Assembly: GCA_024516035.1 (NCBI GenBank)
Contig: CM044966.1
Span: forward strand, 15,204,346-15,268,345
From: Bactericera cockerelli
Lineage: Eukaryota > Arthropoda > Insecta > Hemiptera > Triozidae
Direction: 5' to 3'
DNA length: 64,000 nucleotides
The translations under genes were made by a program, and so were the position numbers. Under the pieces are notes generated by a model. That model had not been told where the DNA came from and did no database searches. It saw nothing but the letters and a program-made list of their open reading frames with translations. Shown in pieces: positions 23,086 to 34,060 of this stretch; positions within the stretch are counted from its first letter, which is position 1, and each line of letters starts with the position of its first letter.

Positions 23086-23908
23086 GACTAGGTACAGGTG
23101 TTTTACCATCGACACTGACTATTATGAGATAATAATAATATCACAACCACTTTTTATTTTCGAACATTAATAAAATTAATAAAACATGTATCAATATTTT
23201 AAAAAGGTACTCCTGCTCCATCTTCGATGAATCCATAACTGCGAGGGTGGTATCTGGATCCCCTCAGCCTCAAAGATACCGCTCGAATGACGGCGAAATG
23301 AATTTTTGTTTTACTCTTTTTTTTCAGAGACTGAGGCTGGTATGCAGAGACGATTTTGTAATCCCTATAGGGTTCACTGTAGGGTGGTCCTGAGCTTGCT
23401 ATAGGGAATACTTCGACCTTGACAATTTATTATTTATTAAAGAAACATCTGATTGCACATGCGCACAGACGCTTTAAACAAACGTCTCTGAATAACAAAA
23501 TCAGCTGAAGGGACAAATGACCCAGGCAGGCATCCCTACAGTGAGGACTCTGCATACAACCCTGACTATCATAAGCTGTATTTTACTTTCTAACCAAAGT
23601 TAACCAAACGGGAATAAAATGAACCAAACTGGAATCAAGTCATTTTTCTTTTGAAAGAGGAAAAATTTCCTCTTCCAAAGTTAACCAAAATGGAAGTAGA
23701 AAATTCTTGCTTCCAGTTCTTTTATAGGGTCCATTGTTTATCTTTAAAAGTACCGAAATGCATTTTTCTTTCACGAATGTGATGAAGTTGACCTTGGAAT
23801 AAAATGGAAATATTTGGAAAAAAACCTAACCTGGAATTTTTTTTTTTAATCCAAAAGAAAAATAGGCCTTATCATACATGTTTATTTTAGTGCTCACTCA
23901 AAACTCAC

Positions 23909-23993
23909 CATGTGCCGGGAGCTGTGTCACCACGAACAGCACAGTGCGCTCTCTATCTGAGCTCCACGCAGCCAGCTCGTGGGCGGAGATTAC
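23909..23993 (-). CDS. CSPG gene exon E20
   Basis: The 85-bp exon starts after ATTCCAG and encodes VISAHELAAWSSDRERTVLF and VVTQLPAH, ending in phase 1 at G|GTGAGT. It gives the helix/strand segment that precedes the FLHV...FTQGDV core in E21. Confidence 0.85.
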
Positions 23994-23999
23994 CTGGAA

Positions 24000-24115
24000 T
24001 TCATACACAATTATGTAGAAATACCATTTTCCAAATTATGTAAAAATACCATTTTCCAAATTATGTAAAAATATAATTTTCCAAATTAAGTAAAAATACC
24101 ATTTTCCAAATTTGT
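24000..24115. repeat. 26-bp tandem repeat, four units
   Basis: Four copies of AATTATGTAAAAATACCATT followed by TTCCAA, immediately upstream (right) of the E20 acceptor region. Confidence 0.85.
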
Positions 24116-24367
24116 ACAGCTCATAAAGAGACTTTAACTATACTATGACGAACCTCGGATAATCGAGGACCAGCAAATTCTTGTTCATTTGTTCTTGATT
24201 TACATAAACCTCCCTAGGGGGGGGGGGGAGGTTAAATTGAGGTAAAGGGGGTGGAAGTGGGGGCAAAAGATAGAAGTGGTCGAGACGGATCTTTTGACTG
24301 TAATATGTTGAGCCTCGGATAAACGAGACCAGAGTTATATCAAATTCTTTGCTAAATATATTTGTAC

Positions 24368-24632
24368 TGTTTTTCTTACTACTGGTATTTCATACATTAT
24401 AATAACTGCATTATAATTCATTGTAAAAATATAATCATTGTATTACATTATTATTATGATGATAAAAATGTTCACTTATTTGAAATCTTTTAAAAATATT
24501 GTTTTTCTTACTACTGGTATTTCATACATTATAATAACTGCATTATAATTCATTGTAAAAATATAATCATTGTATTACATTATTATTATGATGATAAAAA
24601 TGTTCACTTATTTGAAATCTTTTAAAAATATT
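24368..24632. repeat. 132-bp direct duplication
   Basis: GTTTTTCTTACTACTGGTAT at 24369 and again at 24501; the intervening 132 bp are repeated with no evident change. Confidence 0.9.
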
Positions 24633-24949
24633 GTTAAAAAAATATCCTAGAAAGCAGGACTTTGTACTCAAGTGTCGTCACACGGTTGTATATAAATAAA
24701 TATACTTCTTCTTCTCGTATACTCTGTAATTTTAATCTTATTGTAACATAATTATTTAATTTTTTTCCAAATTATTTTGGTCTGAGGTATTTATTTATAT
24801 TTGGAATTCGAAGTTTTAAACTATTTCAAATAAAATATTTCATTGAGATCTTCTGGGACTGGACATGCGCCCACTTTTTTTTTTAATTGTGTATCTTTAC
24901 CATCTATTGACTACTGTGCACTGGTGGTCAATTGGTCAAGGACAGTTCA

Positions 24950-25185
24950 ACTAACGTTGAATAGAGACCATCACTTCTCCAGCTGTAGCCAAGCTGGCTA
25001 CAACAACAACCATCACTCCCCCAGCTGTAGCCAAGCTGGCTAAAACAACAACCATCACTCCCCCAGCTGTAGCCAAGCTGGCTACAACAACAACCATCAC
25101 TCCCCCAGCTGTAGCCAAGCTGGCTACAACAACAACAACCATCACTCCCCCAGCTGTAGCCAAGCTGGCTACAACACCAACAACC
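24950..25185. repeat. About 41-bp tandem repeat next to the E19 donor
   Basis: Five to six copies of CCCCCAGCTGTAGCCAAGCT followed by GGCTACAACAACAACCATCACT. The unit derives from the start of the family-H interspersed repeat (43680, 48340), not from the exon. It ends about 10 bp from the E19 donor. Confidence 0.85.
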
Positions 25186-25194
25186 ACAACTTAC

Positions 25195-25343
25195 CTTGCT
25201 CAGCATAGGGAAAACGGAGAGACCCGAAGCTCGCGCGAGCGTCAACGAAGGCACCCGAGTGGAGGCGAGGAAGGAGAAGGGGGGCGTGGTGTGCACTGAG
25301 TCGGAGACCGTGGCTTCGAACCCCGCGGACGGCGAGGAATCTC
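25195..25343 (-). CDS. CSPG gene exon E19
   Basis: The 149-bp exon enters in phase 1 after CTCCCAG. It encodes DSSPSAGFEATVSDSVHTTP and PFSFLASTRVPSLTLARASG, then LSVFPMLSK, ending in phase 0 at AAG|GTAAGT. With E18 it reads FSHAGDSSPSAGFEATVSDS, the end of a CSPG repeat (F-x-A-x-VSDS). Confidence 0.88.
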
Positions 25344-26795
25344 CTGGGAGAGGAAATAATAAATAAATAAATGTGTTTCTTTGTGTTATTATAGCACATT
25401 TTTTAGTGGGTACCGCAGAGTTATAGGACTTTTCCATATCTCTTAATATCCTAACATTTTATTTTTGCCTATAATACCGCCACTGGTCGCTGAAAAAATC
25501 CTGCAGAAAAAATCCTGCCCGCTGGGAATCGAACCCAGGTCACCGTGCGTGCAATGCCTAGCGCGCTAACTCACTCTGCCACGGTGATTTCATCTGGGAG
25601 AGGAAATAATACCATACAATACAATACTCTGTTTATCCTGCAAGAATGAGGCAAGAGTGAGTCCCTTTACTCTCACAGTCCAAACAAAGTCTCATTTTTC
25701 AGTACTTCTTGTCGGTGACCGACCTCAGTAGCTTGATCGATAAGGCGGTGGACTTGTAACCTGGAGGTCGGTGGTTCAAGTCCCGGTTTCAGCGTAGATT
25801 TAGTGAAGCGAGTTTGAGTAGTTGTGATATCACGAAAGTGATTAACACAAATAATATGATAGCTAAAATAAAAAAAAAAAAACAATACAATACGCGTATA
25901 ATACAAAACCACGTTGATCCTGCAAGAATAAGACTTTTTTTTCTGTTCTTTTTACGAGGGGAAAATTTTTCCAAGGAAACAGTGAACCCGATACGCAAAT
26001 AGCAAACAAAACCGAACCCAAGAACAAGGACCACGGAGTATAAACACATAGTGATATGTATCTACAATTCTACACCCCCAAGTCCCAGCTATCGAGAAAG
26101 GCCTTACCAACTATGAGATCGGGAGGATGGGATTTGGCGAACTAAAACAACCCCTCGTTGAACCAAGGTAGAAAATCTGGGAACTATGATATTGCATCCA
26201 AGAATAAGACTAAAGAGTCCCTTTAGTCCCACAGCCTAAACCTAGTCTTATTTTTTAATATTCCTTATCGGTAATTTTATAGTACAAGTATAATTACAAT
26301 TAAAGCAACAAATAAACTAGTATGCATGAATTTATTTGTGGTGAAGCACAAGGCATCTTCACAATTTTTGTGGGTAGTGCAACATTACTAAGAGCCTCCT
26401 TCACTTTTCGAATTCTAGTACATTGATTTCTTTTTACTCTGGTAATTCCGCCACTGGTAAAACATTACTCATACAAGTAACTACTCATTTTTCCTCACGA
26501 GGTATGAGTGGACCCCGAACATCCAAGTGCAGAACAGAAAAATTCTTGTCCCGCTGGGGATCAAACCCAGATCAACATGTGTGTAATGCCTCGCGCGCTA
26601 ACTCACTCAGTAACTTACAACAAATTTATAGTATGACTAGCGTCACTTAAAATGACTCACCCCGTATATATTTATACTCAAATAAATAAAGAGGTGCTTT
26701 TTTAAACTGTTGGCATAATGGGACTACCTGTCTTGCGCTGACAGTCTAAATAAAGCACTACTTATACTTATATTGCCATAATATATGTTTAATTT

Positions 26796-27464
26796 ATTCA
26801 CTTACCTGCATGTGAGAACACGACCATGCCTGAGTGTATCTGAGCCTGGCTGAAGTTGTATATGGGCAGACCAGGGCTGGACTGGAAAGCTAGGAGTATG
26901 TTATATGTTTTATTTATTCACTTACCTGCATGTGAGAACACGACCATGCCTGAATGTATCTGAGCCTGGCTGAAGTTGTATATGGGCAGACCAGGGCTGG
27001 ACTGGAAGCTAGGAGTATGTTATATGTTTTATTTATTCACTTACCTGCATGTGAGAACACGACCATGCCTGAGTGTATCTGGGCCTGGCTAAAGTTGTAT
27101 ATGAGCAGACCAGGGCTGGACTAGGAGTATGTTTTATTTATTCACTTACCTGCATGTGAGAACACGACCATGCCTGAGTGTATCTGAGCCTGGCTGAAGT
27201 TGTATATGAGCAGACCAGGGCTGGACTAGGAGTATGTTTTATTTATTCGCTTACCTGCATGTGAGAACACGACCATGCCTGAGTGTATCTGAGCCTGGCT
27301 GAAGTTGTATATGGGGAGAGCAGGGCTGGACTAGGAGTATGTTATATTTATTCACTTACCTGCATGTGAGAACACGACCATGCCTGAGTGTATCTGAGCC
27401 TGGCTGAAGTTGTATATGGGGAGAGCAGGGCTGGACTAGGAGTATGTTTTATTTATTCACTTAC
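26796..27464 (-). repeat. Six tandem copies of the 3' half of E18 with donor (105-120 bp units)
   Basis: Donor copies at 26804, 27043, 27148, 27253, 27358 and 26924 (AC positions on the plus strand) are spaced 120, 119, 105, 105, 105 and 105 bp, leading to the true donor at 27463. Each unit includes about 76-80 bp of exon, GTAAGT and ~25 bp of intron. On the minus strand each copy is preceded by CATACTCCTAG, an acceptor-like sequence formed at the duplication seam. Confidence 0.92.
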
Positions 27465-27620
27465 CTGCATGTGAGAACACGACCATGCCTGAGTGTATCT
27501 GAGCCTGGCTGAAGTTGTATATGGGCAGACCAGGGCTGGACTGGAAGGCGAGGTGACCGTGATGAGAGGAGAGAATGGTGTAGGTGAGGTTCTCGGGGGG
27601 CGTGTCCAGATCTACACAGG
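27465..27620 (-). CDS. CSPG gene exon E18
   Basis: The 156-bp exon enters in phase 1 after TTCTCAG. It encodes CVDLDTPPENLTYTILSSHH, then LPIYNFSQAQIHSGMVVFSH and ends in phase 1 at CAG|GTAAGT. DLDTPPENLTYTI and FSQAQIHSGMVVFSHAG are CSPG landmarks. Its 3' half plus donor is repeated six more times on its left. Confidence 0.9.
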
Positions 27621-27689
27621 CTGAGAAGTAATAGATACAATTCAAATAAATAAATAATAACCAGGATGCCTATGTTTAGGTAAAGCTAG

Positions 27690-27865
27690 CCGACCTCCAT
27701 GGCTCAGTGATTAAGAGCATTGGTTACTGACCCGGAGGTTGCGGGTTCGAATCCCGGCCGGAGCGGAAAATTCTGACCGAGTTTTTCGTTTCCGGAATGG
27801 CATGGATGTAAAGGTAAAGTGCCCTGAAGTAATGCGAAAGGGGTTCCGGGGCACAAAAAAAAGGT
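27690..27865 (+). mobile_element. SINE family G
   Basis: Head CCATGGCTCAGTGATTAAGA and GCGGGTTCGAATCCCGGCCG, body GAATGGCATGGATGTAAAGG and CCTGAAGTAATGCGAAAGG. A second copy with the same tail is at 32330-32495, so this is a SINE and not a tRNA gene. Confidence 0.75.
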
Positions 27866-28150
27866 AAAGCTTATCAGCACACTAAGGGATTTCCCTTGTA
27901 TTGTGCTAGAGGTAAATATAATAATAATAATTAATATCGCCTTATTTATCCTGCCCGATTGGGACTATCAAGTCCCATTATTCCAGCAGTACGCCCAAGA
28001 CAAATTATTAAGTGGTAAAATTCCCAAATGGGAGGATAACTTGTCATGTCTCGGCTGTATTTCGAACCCAGAACCTCTGGATTCATAAAGAAATATATGT
28101 TCAAAAGTATCTTGAGAGAGAGAGAGGAAAAAAAACAATGGTTTACTCAC

Positions 28151-28343
28151 CCAAGACCTCATCACTGAGCGTGACGGTGGCTCCCCGGTAGATGGTGAGA
28201 CCGGTGTTGTTCCGGAGGCGGGGCGGTTGATCGTTCACCGGTGAGATGAGGATCTGAACGGTGGCCGGGTTCGATTCCTTGTCCCCCGCTCTCGCCACCA
28301 GCGTGAAGCTGTCGTTGTGGCTCTCGGACCCGTCGTGGATGTA
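28151..28343 (-). CDS. CSPG gene exon E17
   Basis: The 193-bp exon starts after GGTCCCCAG. It encodes YIHDGSESHNDSFTLVARAG, then ATVQILISPVNDQPPRLRNN and LTIYRGATVTLSDEVL, ending in phase 1 before GTGAGT. It completes one CSPG repeat (YIHDGSE..DSFTLVA), has the ISPVNDQPP linker and begins the next. Its acceptor region is amplified upstream. Confidence 0.9.
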
Positions 28344-29310
28344 CTGGGGACCAAATACAAACCAAAGTTCAATACTGGGGACCAAATACCAAATTTCAAT
28401 AATAATATCGCCTTATTTATACTGCCCGATTAGGACTATGAAAGTCCCATTACTCCAGAAGCCCAAGACATATTATTATGTGGTAAAAATCCCAAATGGC
28501 AGGATAACTTGTCATGTTCAATACTGGTTCAATACCAAAGTTCAATACTGGGGACCAAATACATACCAAATTTCAATACTGGGGACCAAATATACTAAAT
28601 TTCAATACTGGGGACCAAATATACCAAAGTTCAATACTGGGGACCAAATATACCAAACTTCAATACTGGGGACCAAATATGCTAAAGTTCAATACTGGGG
28701 ACCAAATACATACCAAACTTCAATACTGGGGACCAAATACCAAACTTCAATACTGGGGAGATACATGGGTTAGAATACATCTTTTTCAATACCAAATTTC
28801 AATACTGGGGAGATACATGGGTTAGAATTCATCTTTTTCAATACCAAATTTCAATACTGGGGACCAAATATACCAAAGTTCAATACTGGGGACCAAATAA
28901 CAAAGTCAATACTGGGGACCAAATACATACCAAATTTCAATAATAATAATATCGCCTTATTTATACTGCCCGATTAGGACTATTAAAGTCCCATTACTCC
29001 AGCAGTAAGCCCAAGACATATTATTATGTGGTAAAAATCCCAAATGGGAGGATAACTTGTCATGTCCCGGTTGGGTTTCGAACCCACGACCTCTGGATTC
29101 TCTGGATTCACAGAGTGCCGCCTTTACCACTGAGCTACAGGGACAGACTGGGGAACAAATACCAAAGTTCAATACTGGGGACCAAATATACCAAAGTTCA
29201 ATACTGGGGACCAAATATATCAAACTTCAATACTGGGGACCAAATACATACCAAAGTTCAATACTGGGGACCAAGTACATACCAAAGTTCAATACTGGGG
29301 ACCAGAAGGT
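28344..29310. repeat. About 28-bp array built from the E17 acceptor region
   Basis: Roughly 18 copies of CAATACTGGGGACCAAATA followed by TACCAAAGTT or similar. On the minus strand each unit reads ATTTGGTCCCCAG|TATTGAA, so it repeats the E17 3' splice site. The array is interrupted by two minus-strand SINE-A copies (about 28395-28520 and 28940-29147). Confidence 0.9.
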
Positions 29311-29631
29311 TAGAAAGTTATCACATTTGTGTTTATTGACTTTCGTGATATCACAACTACTCAAACTCGCTTTACTAAATCTACGGTGAAACCGGGACTT
29401 AGGACATAATATGTATATATTTTTTTTTTTCTTGTTTATTTTATTATTATTGTCAATTTTATATTTATTTTTTACCATTGTTTGTCTGTATATATGTTCT
29501 ACTAATAAAGAGTTTCTCAATAAATAAATAAAAAAAATAATACAAATTTTTGTCGGCGCGGGGGTTCGAACCCGAGACCTTCCGCATGGCAAGCGAGTGC
29601 TTAACCACTGAGCTATTCGTGCGCTGGCTCA

Positions 29632-30607
29632 AGTCTCACCTGGATCTGGCTTGTGTCTCACCTGGATCTGACTTGAGTCTCACCTGGATCTGACTTGTGT
29701 CTCACCTGGATCTGACTTGTGTCTCACCTGGATCTGACTTGAGTCTCACCTGGATCTGGCTTGAGTCTCACCTGGATCTGACTTGTGTCTCACCTGGATC
29801 TGACTTGAGTCTCACCTGGATCTGGCTTGAGTCTCACCTGGATCTGACTTGAGTCTCACCTGGATCTGACTTGTGTCTCACCTGGATCTGACTCAAGTCT
29901 CACCTGGATCTGGCTTGTGTCTCACCTGGATCTGGCTTGTGTCTCACCTGGATCTGACTTGAGTCTCACCTGGATCTGACTTGTGTCTCACCTGGATCTG
30001 ACTCAAGTCTCACCTGGATCTGGCTTGTGTCTCACCTGGATCTGACTTGAGTCTCACCTGGATCTGACTTGAGTCTCACCTGGATCTGACTTGAGTCTCA
30101 CCTGGATCTGACTTGAGTCTCACCTGGATCTGGCTTGTGTCTCACCTGGATCTGACTTGAGTCTCACCTGGATCTGACTTGTGTCTCACCTGGATCTGAC
30201 TTGTGTCTCACCTGGATCTGACTTGAGTCTCACCTGGATCTGACTTGTGTCTCACCTGGATCTGACTTGTGTCTCACCTGGATCTGACTTGTGTCTCACC
30301 TGGATCTGACTTGTGTCTCACCTGGATCTGACTTGTGTCTCACCTGGATCTGACTTGTGTCTCACCTGGATCTGACTTGTGTCTCACCTGGATCTGACTT
30401 GAGTCTCACCTGGATCTGACTTGTGTCTCACCTGGATCTGACTTGTGTCTCACCTGGATCTGACTTGTGTCTCACCTGGATCTGACTTGTGTCTCACCTG
30501 GATCTGACTTGTGTCTCACCTGGATCTGACTTGAGTCTCACCTGGATCTGACTTGTGTCTCACCTGGATCTGACTTGTGTCTCACCTGGATCTGACTTGT
30601 GTCTCAC
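29632..30607. repeat. 22-bp minisatellite of about 44 units built from the E16 donor junction
   Basis: The unit on the plus strand is GTCTCACCTGGATCTGACTT plus two bases. On the minus strand each unit reads GATCCAG|GTGAGAC, an exon end followed by a near-consensus 5' splice site. Variants (GTGTCT/GAGTCT, GACTT/GGCTT, CTCAA) are interspersed. The array runs straight into the true donor of E16, whose own last bases CAGATCCAG begin the series. Confidence 0.95.
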
Positions 30608-30850
30608 CTGGATCTGGCCCGCCTGCAGCTGCTGCGGGGTCCACCGCATGATAGCCACCCGGTTGCTGCTGAAGTAGAGGGCGCCGTGGCGACACTGGCG
30701 GATCACCCGGTACTCGGTGACCCGCCCCGAGTAGTAGGGGGAGAGGAGGGGCAGGAGGGAGGGGAGCAGGGTGATGTTGCCGCCCTCGTCCACGGAGGCG
30801 GGCGCCCCCGAGCTCAGGTAGATGTGCTCGGGGACTATGATGATGTTCAC
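30608..30850 (-). CDS. CSPG gene exon E16
   Basis: The 243-bp exon (81 codons, phase 0/0) starts after a run of C and CAG. It encodes VNIIIVPEHIYLSSGAPASV and DEGGNITLLPSLLPLLSPYY, then EYRVIRQCRHGALYFSSNRV and WTPQQLQAGQIQ before GTGAGAC. It has the whole first two thirds of a CSPG repeat. Both ends are copied: a 22-bp donor array on the left, 5'-end fragments on the right. Confidence 0.9.
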
Positions 30851-30951
30851 CTGGGGGGGGGGACAAGATGTAATAAAAAAAACCACCATATTGAAGGGGT
30901 TTCATTGCGCATTAAAACCCCTTCAATAACATTAGGTGAGAAATAATAAAT

Positions 30952-31303
30952 GAGCTCAGGTAGATGTGCTCGGGGACTATGATGATGTTCACCTGGGGGG
31001 GGGAGGGTAAGATATTGAAGGGGTTTTAATGGGTTATAAAATCCCTTCAAGATAGTGCAATATAGTCTGGCTCGGGGACTATGATGATGTTCACCTGGGG
31101 GTAGGGTAAGATATTGAAGGGGTTTTTTAATGGGTTATAAAACCCCTTCAAGATAGTGCAATATAGTCTGGCTCGGGGACTATGATGATGTTCACCTGGG
31201 GGGGGGGGGGGGGAAATAAAATTAAAAAATATATCCCCGTCTTTAGAAATAATAAATGAGCTCAGGTAGATGTGCTCGGGGACTATGATGAGATGATGCT
31301 CAC
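30952..31303 (-). repeat. Four fragments of the E16 5' end with poly-C acceptors
   Basis: Pieces of the first 25-46 bp of E16 with its CCCC...CAG acceptor occur at 30952-30992, 31069-31094, 31171-31195 and 31258-31303; a fifth piece without the acceptor is at 32294-32330. The C-run varies from about 5 to 13. Two fragments are fused to GTCTGGCT, the start of the 40-bp minisatellite motif. Short ATTGAAGGGGTTTT hairpins lie between them. Confidence 0.8.
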
Positions 31304-31314
31304 CTGCAGGGGGG

Positions 31315-31560
31315 GATCATTAGGTGAGAAATAAAATTTAAAAAAAATTAGGTGAGAAATAAAATTAAAAAAAAAAAAAAATAGGTGAGAAATAAAATAA
31401 AATAAAAAAATTGGTGAGAAATAAAATTAAAAAAAAATTGGGTGAGAAATAAAATTAAAAAAAATTAGGTGAGAAATAAAATTAAAAAAAAAAAAAATTA
31501 GGTGAGATTTAAATTTAAAAAAAAAATTAGGTGAGAAATAAAATTAAAAAAAAAAATATA
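31315..31560. repeat. About 28-bp A-rich tandem repeat
   Basis: Eight to nine copies of TTAGGTGAGAAATAAAATT plus an A-run of varying length. It lies in the intron between E15 and E16; a single related copy is at 32520-32560. No coding content. Confidence 0.85.
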
Positions 31561-31582
31561 TCCCCGTCTTTATTATTTTTAT

Positions 31583-32222
31583 TACTTTCCTTATCCTATA
31601 ATAAGGAAAGTATTGTATTCGTCGAAAATTTGACCTACCCAGTTTTTCACATTTCTGGACGAATCATAGCCTCAGGATACCAAAAAAGCTGTTTTCAGCC
31701 ATTGGTCCGTGCGTCTGTCTGTCTGTCTGTCTGTCTGTCTGTGTGTGTGTCTGTGTGTGAACAGGATATCTCGAGAACGGTAAGAGCTAGAGACTTGAAA
31801 TTTGGTATGGAAATTAATTTTATACACCAGACGAACCACGAAACTTTTGGTTGAAATCGGCCGCATCCCACGGCCGCAGGGCCGCAAATATTAGCCGCAA
31901 GCGCCGCTTCTTTGAATTGGTTAGAGATACAAATTTTTTTGGAGAACAACATTTTCTTGGATTAAAAAAATAATAGGGGTCTATTCTGATCATTTTTTTG
32001 TTATCTTGAACTTTTTGGACCTCGACTCCAATTTACCGGTATTTTGGAGGGACCCGCTTTGACTAACTTTTTTATTATTCATCCTAGTTGGGGGTTGTGA
32101 CATATCAAATTCAATGATTTTGAAGTGCTGATTACGAATTTCGCATTTATTTTTACTTATCTGTTACCGTTGAGTCACAAGTGGCGGAATTCGACTCCTT
32201 TTTGGGGGATAAGGAAAGTCGT
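31583..32222 (+). mobile_element. Element J, longest copy (~640 bp)
   Basis: Ends are ACTTTCCTTATCC and GGATAAGGAAAGT, a 13-bp inverted repeat; the left end continues into a small palindrome (CCTATAATAAGG). The interior has a (GTCT)n tract and CGAGAACGGTAAGAGCTAGA. Related pieces: 20345-20560 (+), 21533-21570, 36415-36450, 54365-54600 (-). No transposase is visible. Confidence 0.7.
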
Positions 32223-33064
32223 GTGATGTTTACACCAGATTTTTTTTTTTGTTAAGTCTGGCTGGGGGACTATAGACAGGGAGGAGACCAGCAGTGAGCT
32301 CAGTTAGATGTGCTCGGGGACTATGATGAGGATCATTGGCTCAGTGGTTAAGAGCATTAGTTCCTGACCCGGAGGTTGCGGGTTCGAATCCCGGCCGGAG
32401 CAGAAAATTCTAACAGAGTTTTTCGGTTAACGGAATGGCATGGATGTAGAGGTAATGTGCCCTGAAGTAATGCGAAAGCGGTTCCGCGGCACAACTATAT
32501 TAAAATTAAAAAAAGGGAGGATCATTAGGTGAGAAATAAAATTAAAAAAAAAAAAAAAAAAATATCCCCGCCTTCTTCACAGTTTTTAAGTTCGAAGACG
32601 GGTATACCTTTAATTAATTGTATTAAATAAATGTATCTTTGAGGTTATTAAGGGAAAATAACCTCATCATAAGAGAATTTTTCCTCATTAATTCGAGTTT
32701 GTAACCACATAATAATAAGACTCTGAGGGTTAGGTGGTAGAAAATGTTTTGAGCTTTAACCTCGCCTGGTGGTTACCTTCCACTAAAGAGAGTTATTGTT
32801 ATTATTATGTTATTGTTATTGTTGTTGTTATTATCATTATTATTATTATTATTATTGTTATTTTACATTTTACTATTTACCATTTTATACATCATGTTTA
32901 TATCTATACTTGTCTTATAGTGAGTAGCATATAATAGGTTGATCCCCATTTATTGTGAGGGAAGCAACTGTTTGTTTTTCACTTTAAATAAATAAATTCA
33001 AATTATTGTTATTATTATTGTTGTTGCGTCTAGTAGAGACAACCTGTATATTATGAAAGCTTAC

Positions 33065-33228
33065 CCGGAGACCCCGGATCCAGAGAATCCCGTTGGTGAC
33101 GTCCAACAGGAAGAAGTCCTGGGTTCGATTCTGGCCGCCCGCCTGCACATAGTGGAGCCGCTCCTCATTGATGGCGGCCTGGTCGAACCAGGCGGGACTG
33201 GTGGGCTCTGGACTCGCCGTGGCTGCCC
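33065..33228 (-). CDS. CSPG gene exon E15
   Basis: The 164-bp exon enters in phase 1 after GCCTAG. It encodes AATASPEPTSPAWFDQAAIN and EERLHYVQAGGQNRTQDFFL, then LDVTNGILWIRGLR, ending in phase 0 at CGG|GTAAGC. FDQAAINEERLHYVQAG is a CSPG core. A 72-bp 5' copy lies at 33546-33617. Confidence 0.87.
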
Positions 33229-33305
33229 CTAGGCGCGGCACAACAATTATTATTATTAGCCCCGAAAAAAATAAATAAAATATATACATATGTCCTAACT
33301 AAAGG

Positions 33306-33543
33306 ATTTATGCACAATATTGAAGGGGTTTTATAATGTATTAGTTCTTTTAAGCTACGAAAGTTTTTTTTTTTAAGTATAAGTAGTGCTTTATTTAGAC
33401 TGTCAGCGCAAGACAGGTAGTCCCATTATGTTTAGTTCAAAATGAGCTCCGTCAGATAAGCTCAGTACTATTAAAGAATGCACAAGTCATAATAGAGTGC
33501 ATCATATTGAAGGGGTTTTATAGCGCATTAAAACCCCTTCAAT
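33306..33543. mobile_element. TIR-like element ending in TTGAAGGGGTTTTA hairpin
   Basis: ATATTGAAGGGGTTTTATAA on the left and a complete hairpin (TTGAAGGGGTTTTATAGCGC / AAAACCCCTTCAA) on the right; interrupted by a retroposon tail at 33370-33432. A clean copy is at 38393-38563. Single hairpins: 30891-30930, 31013-31050, 31110-31152, 39066-39104, 39270-39308. Confidence 0.7.
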
Positions 33544-33545
33544 TA

Positions 33546-33617
33546 GCCGCTCCTCATTGATGGCGGCCTGGTCGAACCAGGCGGGACTGGTGGGCTCTGG
33601 ACTCGCCGTGGCTGCCC
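33546..33617 (-). pseudogene. Copy of the 5' end of exon E15 with acceptor
   Basis: 72 bp matching the start of E15, with the acceptor changed from CCTAG to CCCAG but still ending in AG. No donor is present. It directly abuts a TTGAAGGGGTTTTA...TAAAACCCCTTCAA hairpin at 33506-33543. Confidence 0.8.
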
Positions 33618-33732
33618 CTGGGCGCCGGCACAACATTTATTATTATTATTATTTGCAATACCAAGGGTTGGGTGGAAGAGATTGCCACAGGCAATAACCC
33701 TGCCTTTTAGGTAGGACAATAATTAATAGGAC

Positions 33733-34060
33733 AGCCTCCGTGGCGTAATGGTTGTGACTACTGCCCGTAGTCCAGAGATCCCGAGTTCGATCCCCGGTTA
33801 GAGCAGACTTTTCGAAGAAAATTCCGTTCCCTCCATACACGTGAGGCTGGCATTTCCGGCCCTACCCAGGCTGGGTGAGCTTAATGTGGGTAGCTGGTAC
33901 GATTCCCAGCGAATGGAGGGTAAAACCCCCGTCCTAATCCAGGACGTTAAAGCAAATAGAATCGTTGTTGTTAGGAAGGGCATCCAGCCGTAAAAAAAAA
34001 TGTGCCAAAACCAACCAACCTCAACCATGAGGTTGAAGAACGTCGAACCTGCTTGAGCGG
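33733..34060 (+). mobile_element. SINE family F, near-complete copy
   Basis: A tRNA-like head (CCTCCGTGGCGTAATGGTTG ... GAGTTCGATCCCCGG) is followed by GAGCAGACTTTTCG, CCAGGCTGGGTGAG, a GTAAAACCCCCGTCC segment and a GAACGTCGAACCTGCTTGAG tail. Many copies with this same head-body order show it is a mobile SINE, not a tRNA gene. Confidence 0.8.

Noticed and set aside
27690..27770. Possible tRNA gene (also 12189-12268, 33735-33806 and others)
   Set aside because: Each has A/B-box-like motifs, but the same heads recur with long conserved bodies, which marks SINEs; clean cloverleaf pairing was not evident.
28514..28825. 103-codon open frame with QYWGPN repeats
   Set aside because: It is the plus-strand reading of the E17 acceptor array, opposite to the gene.
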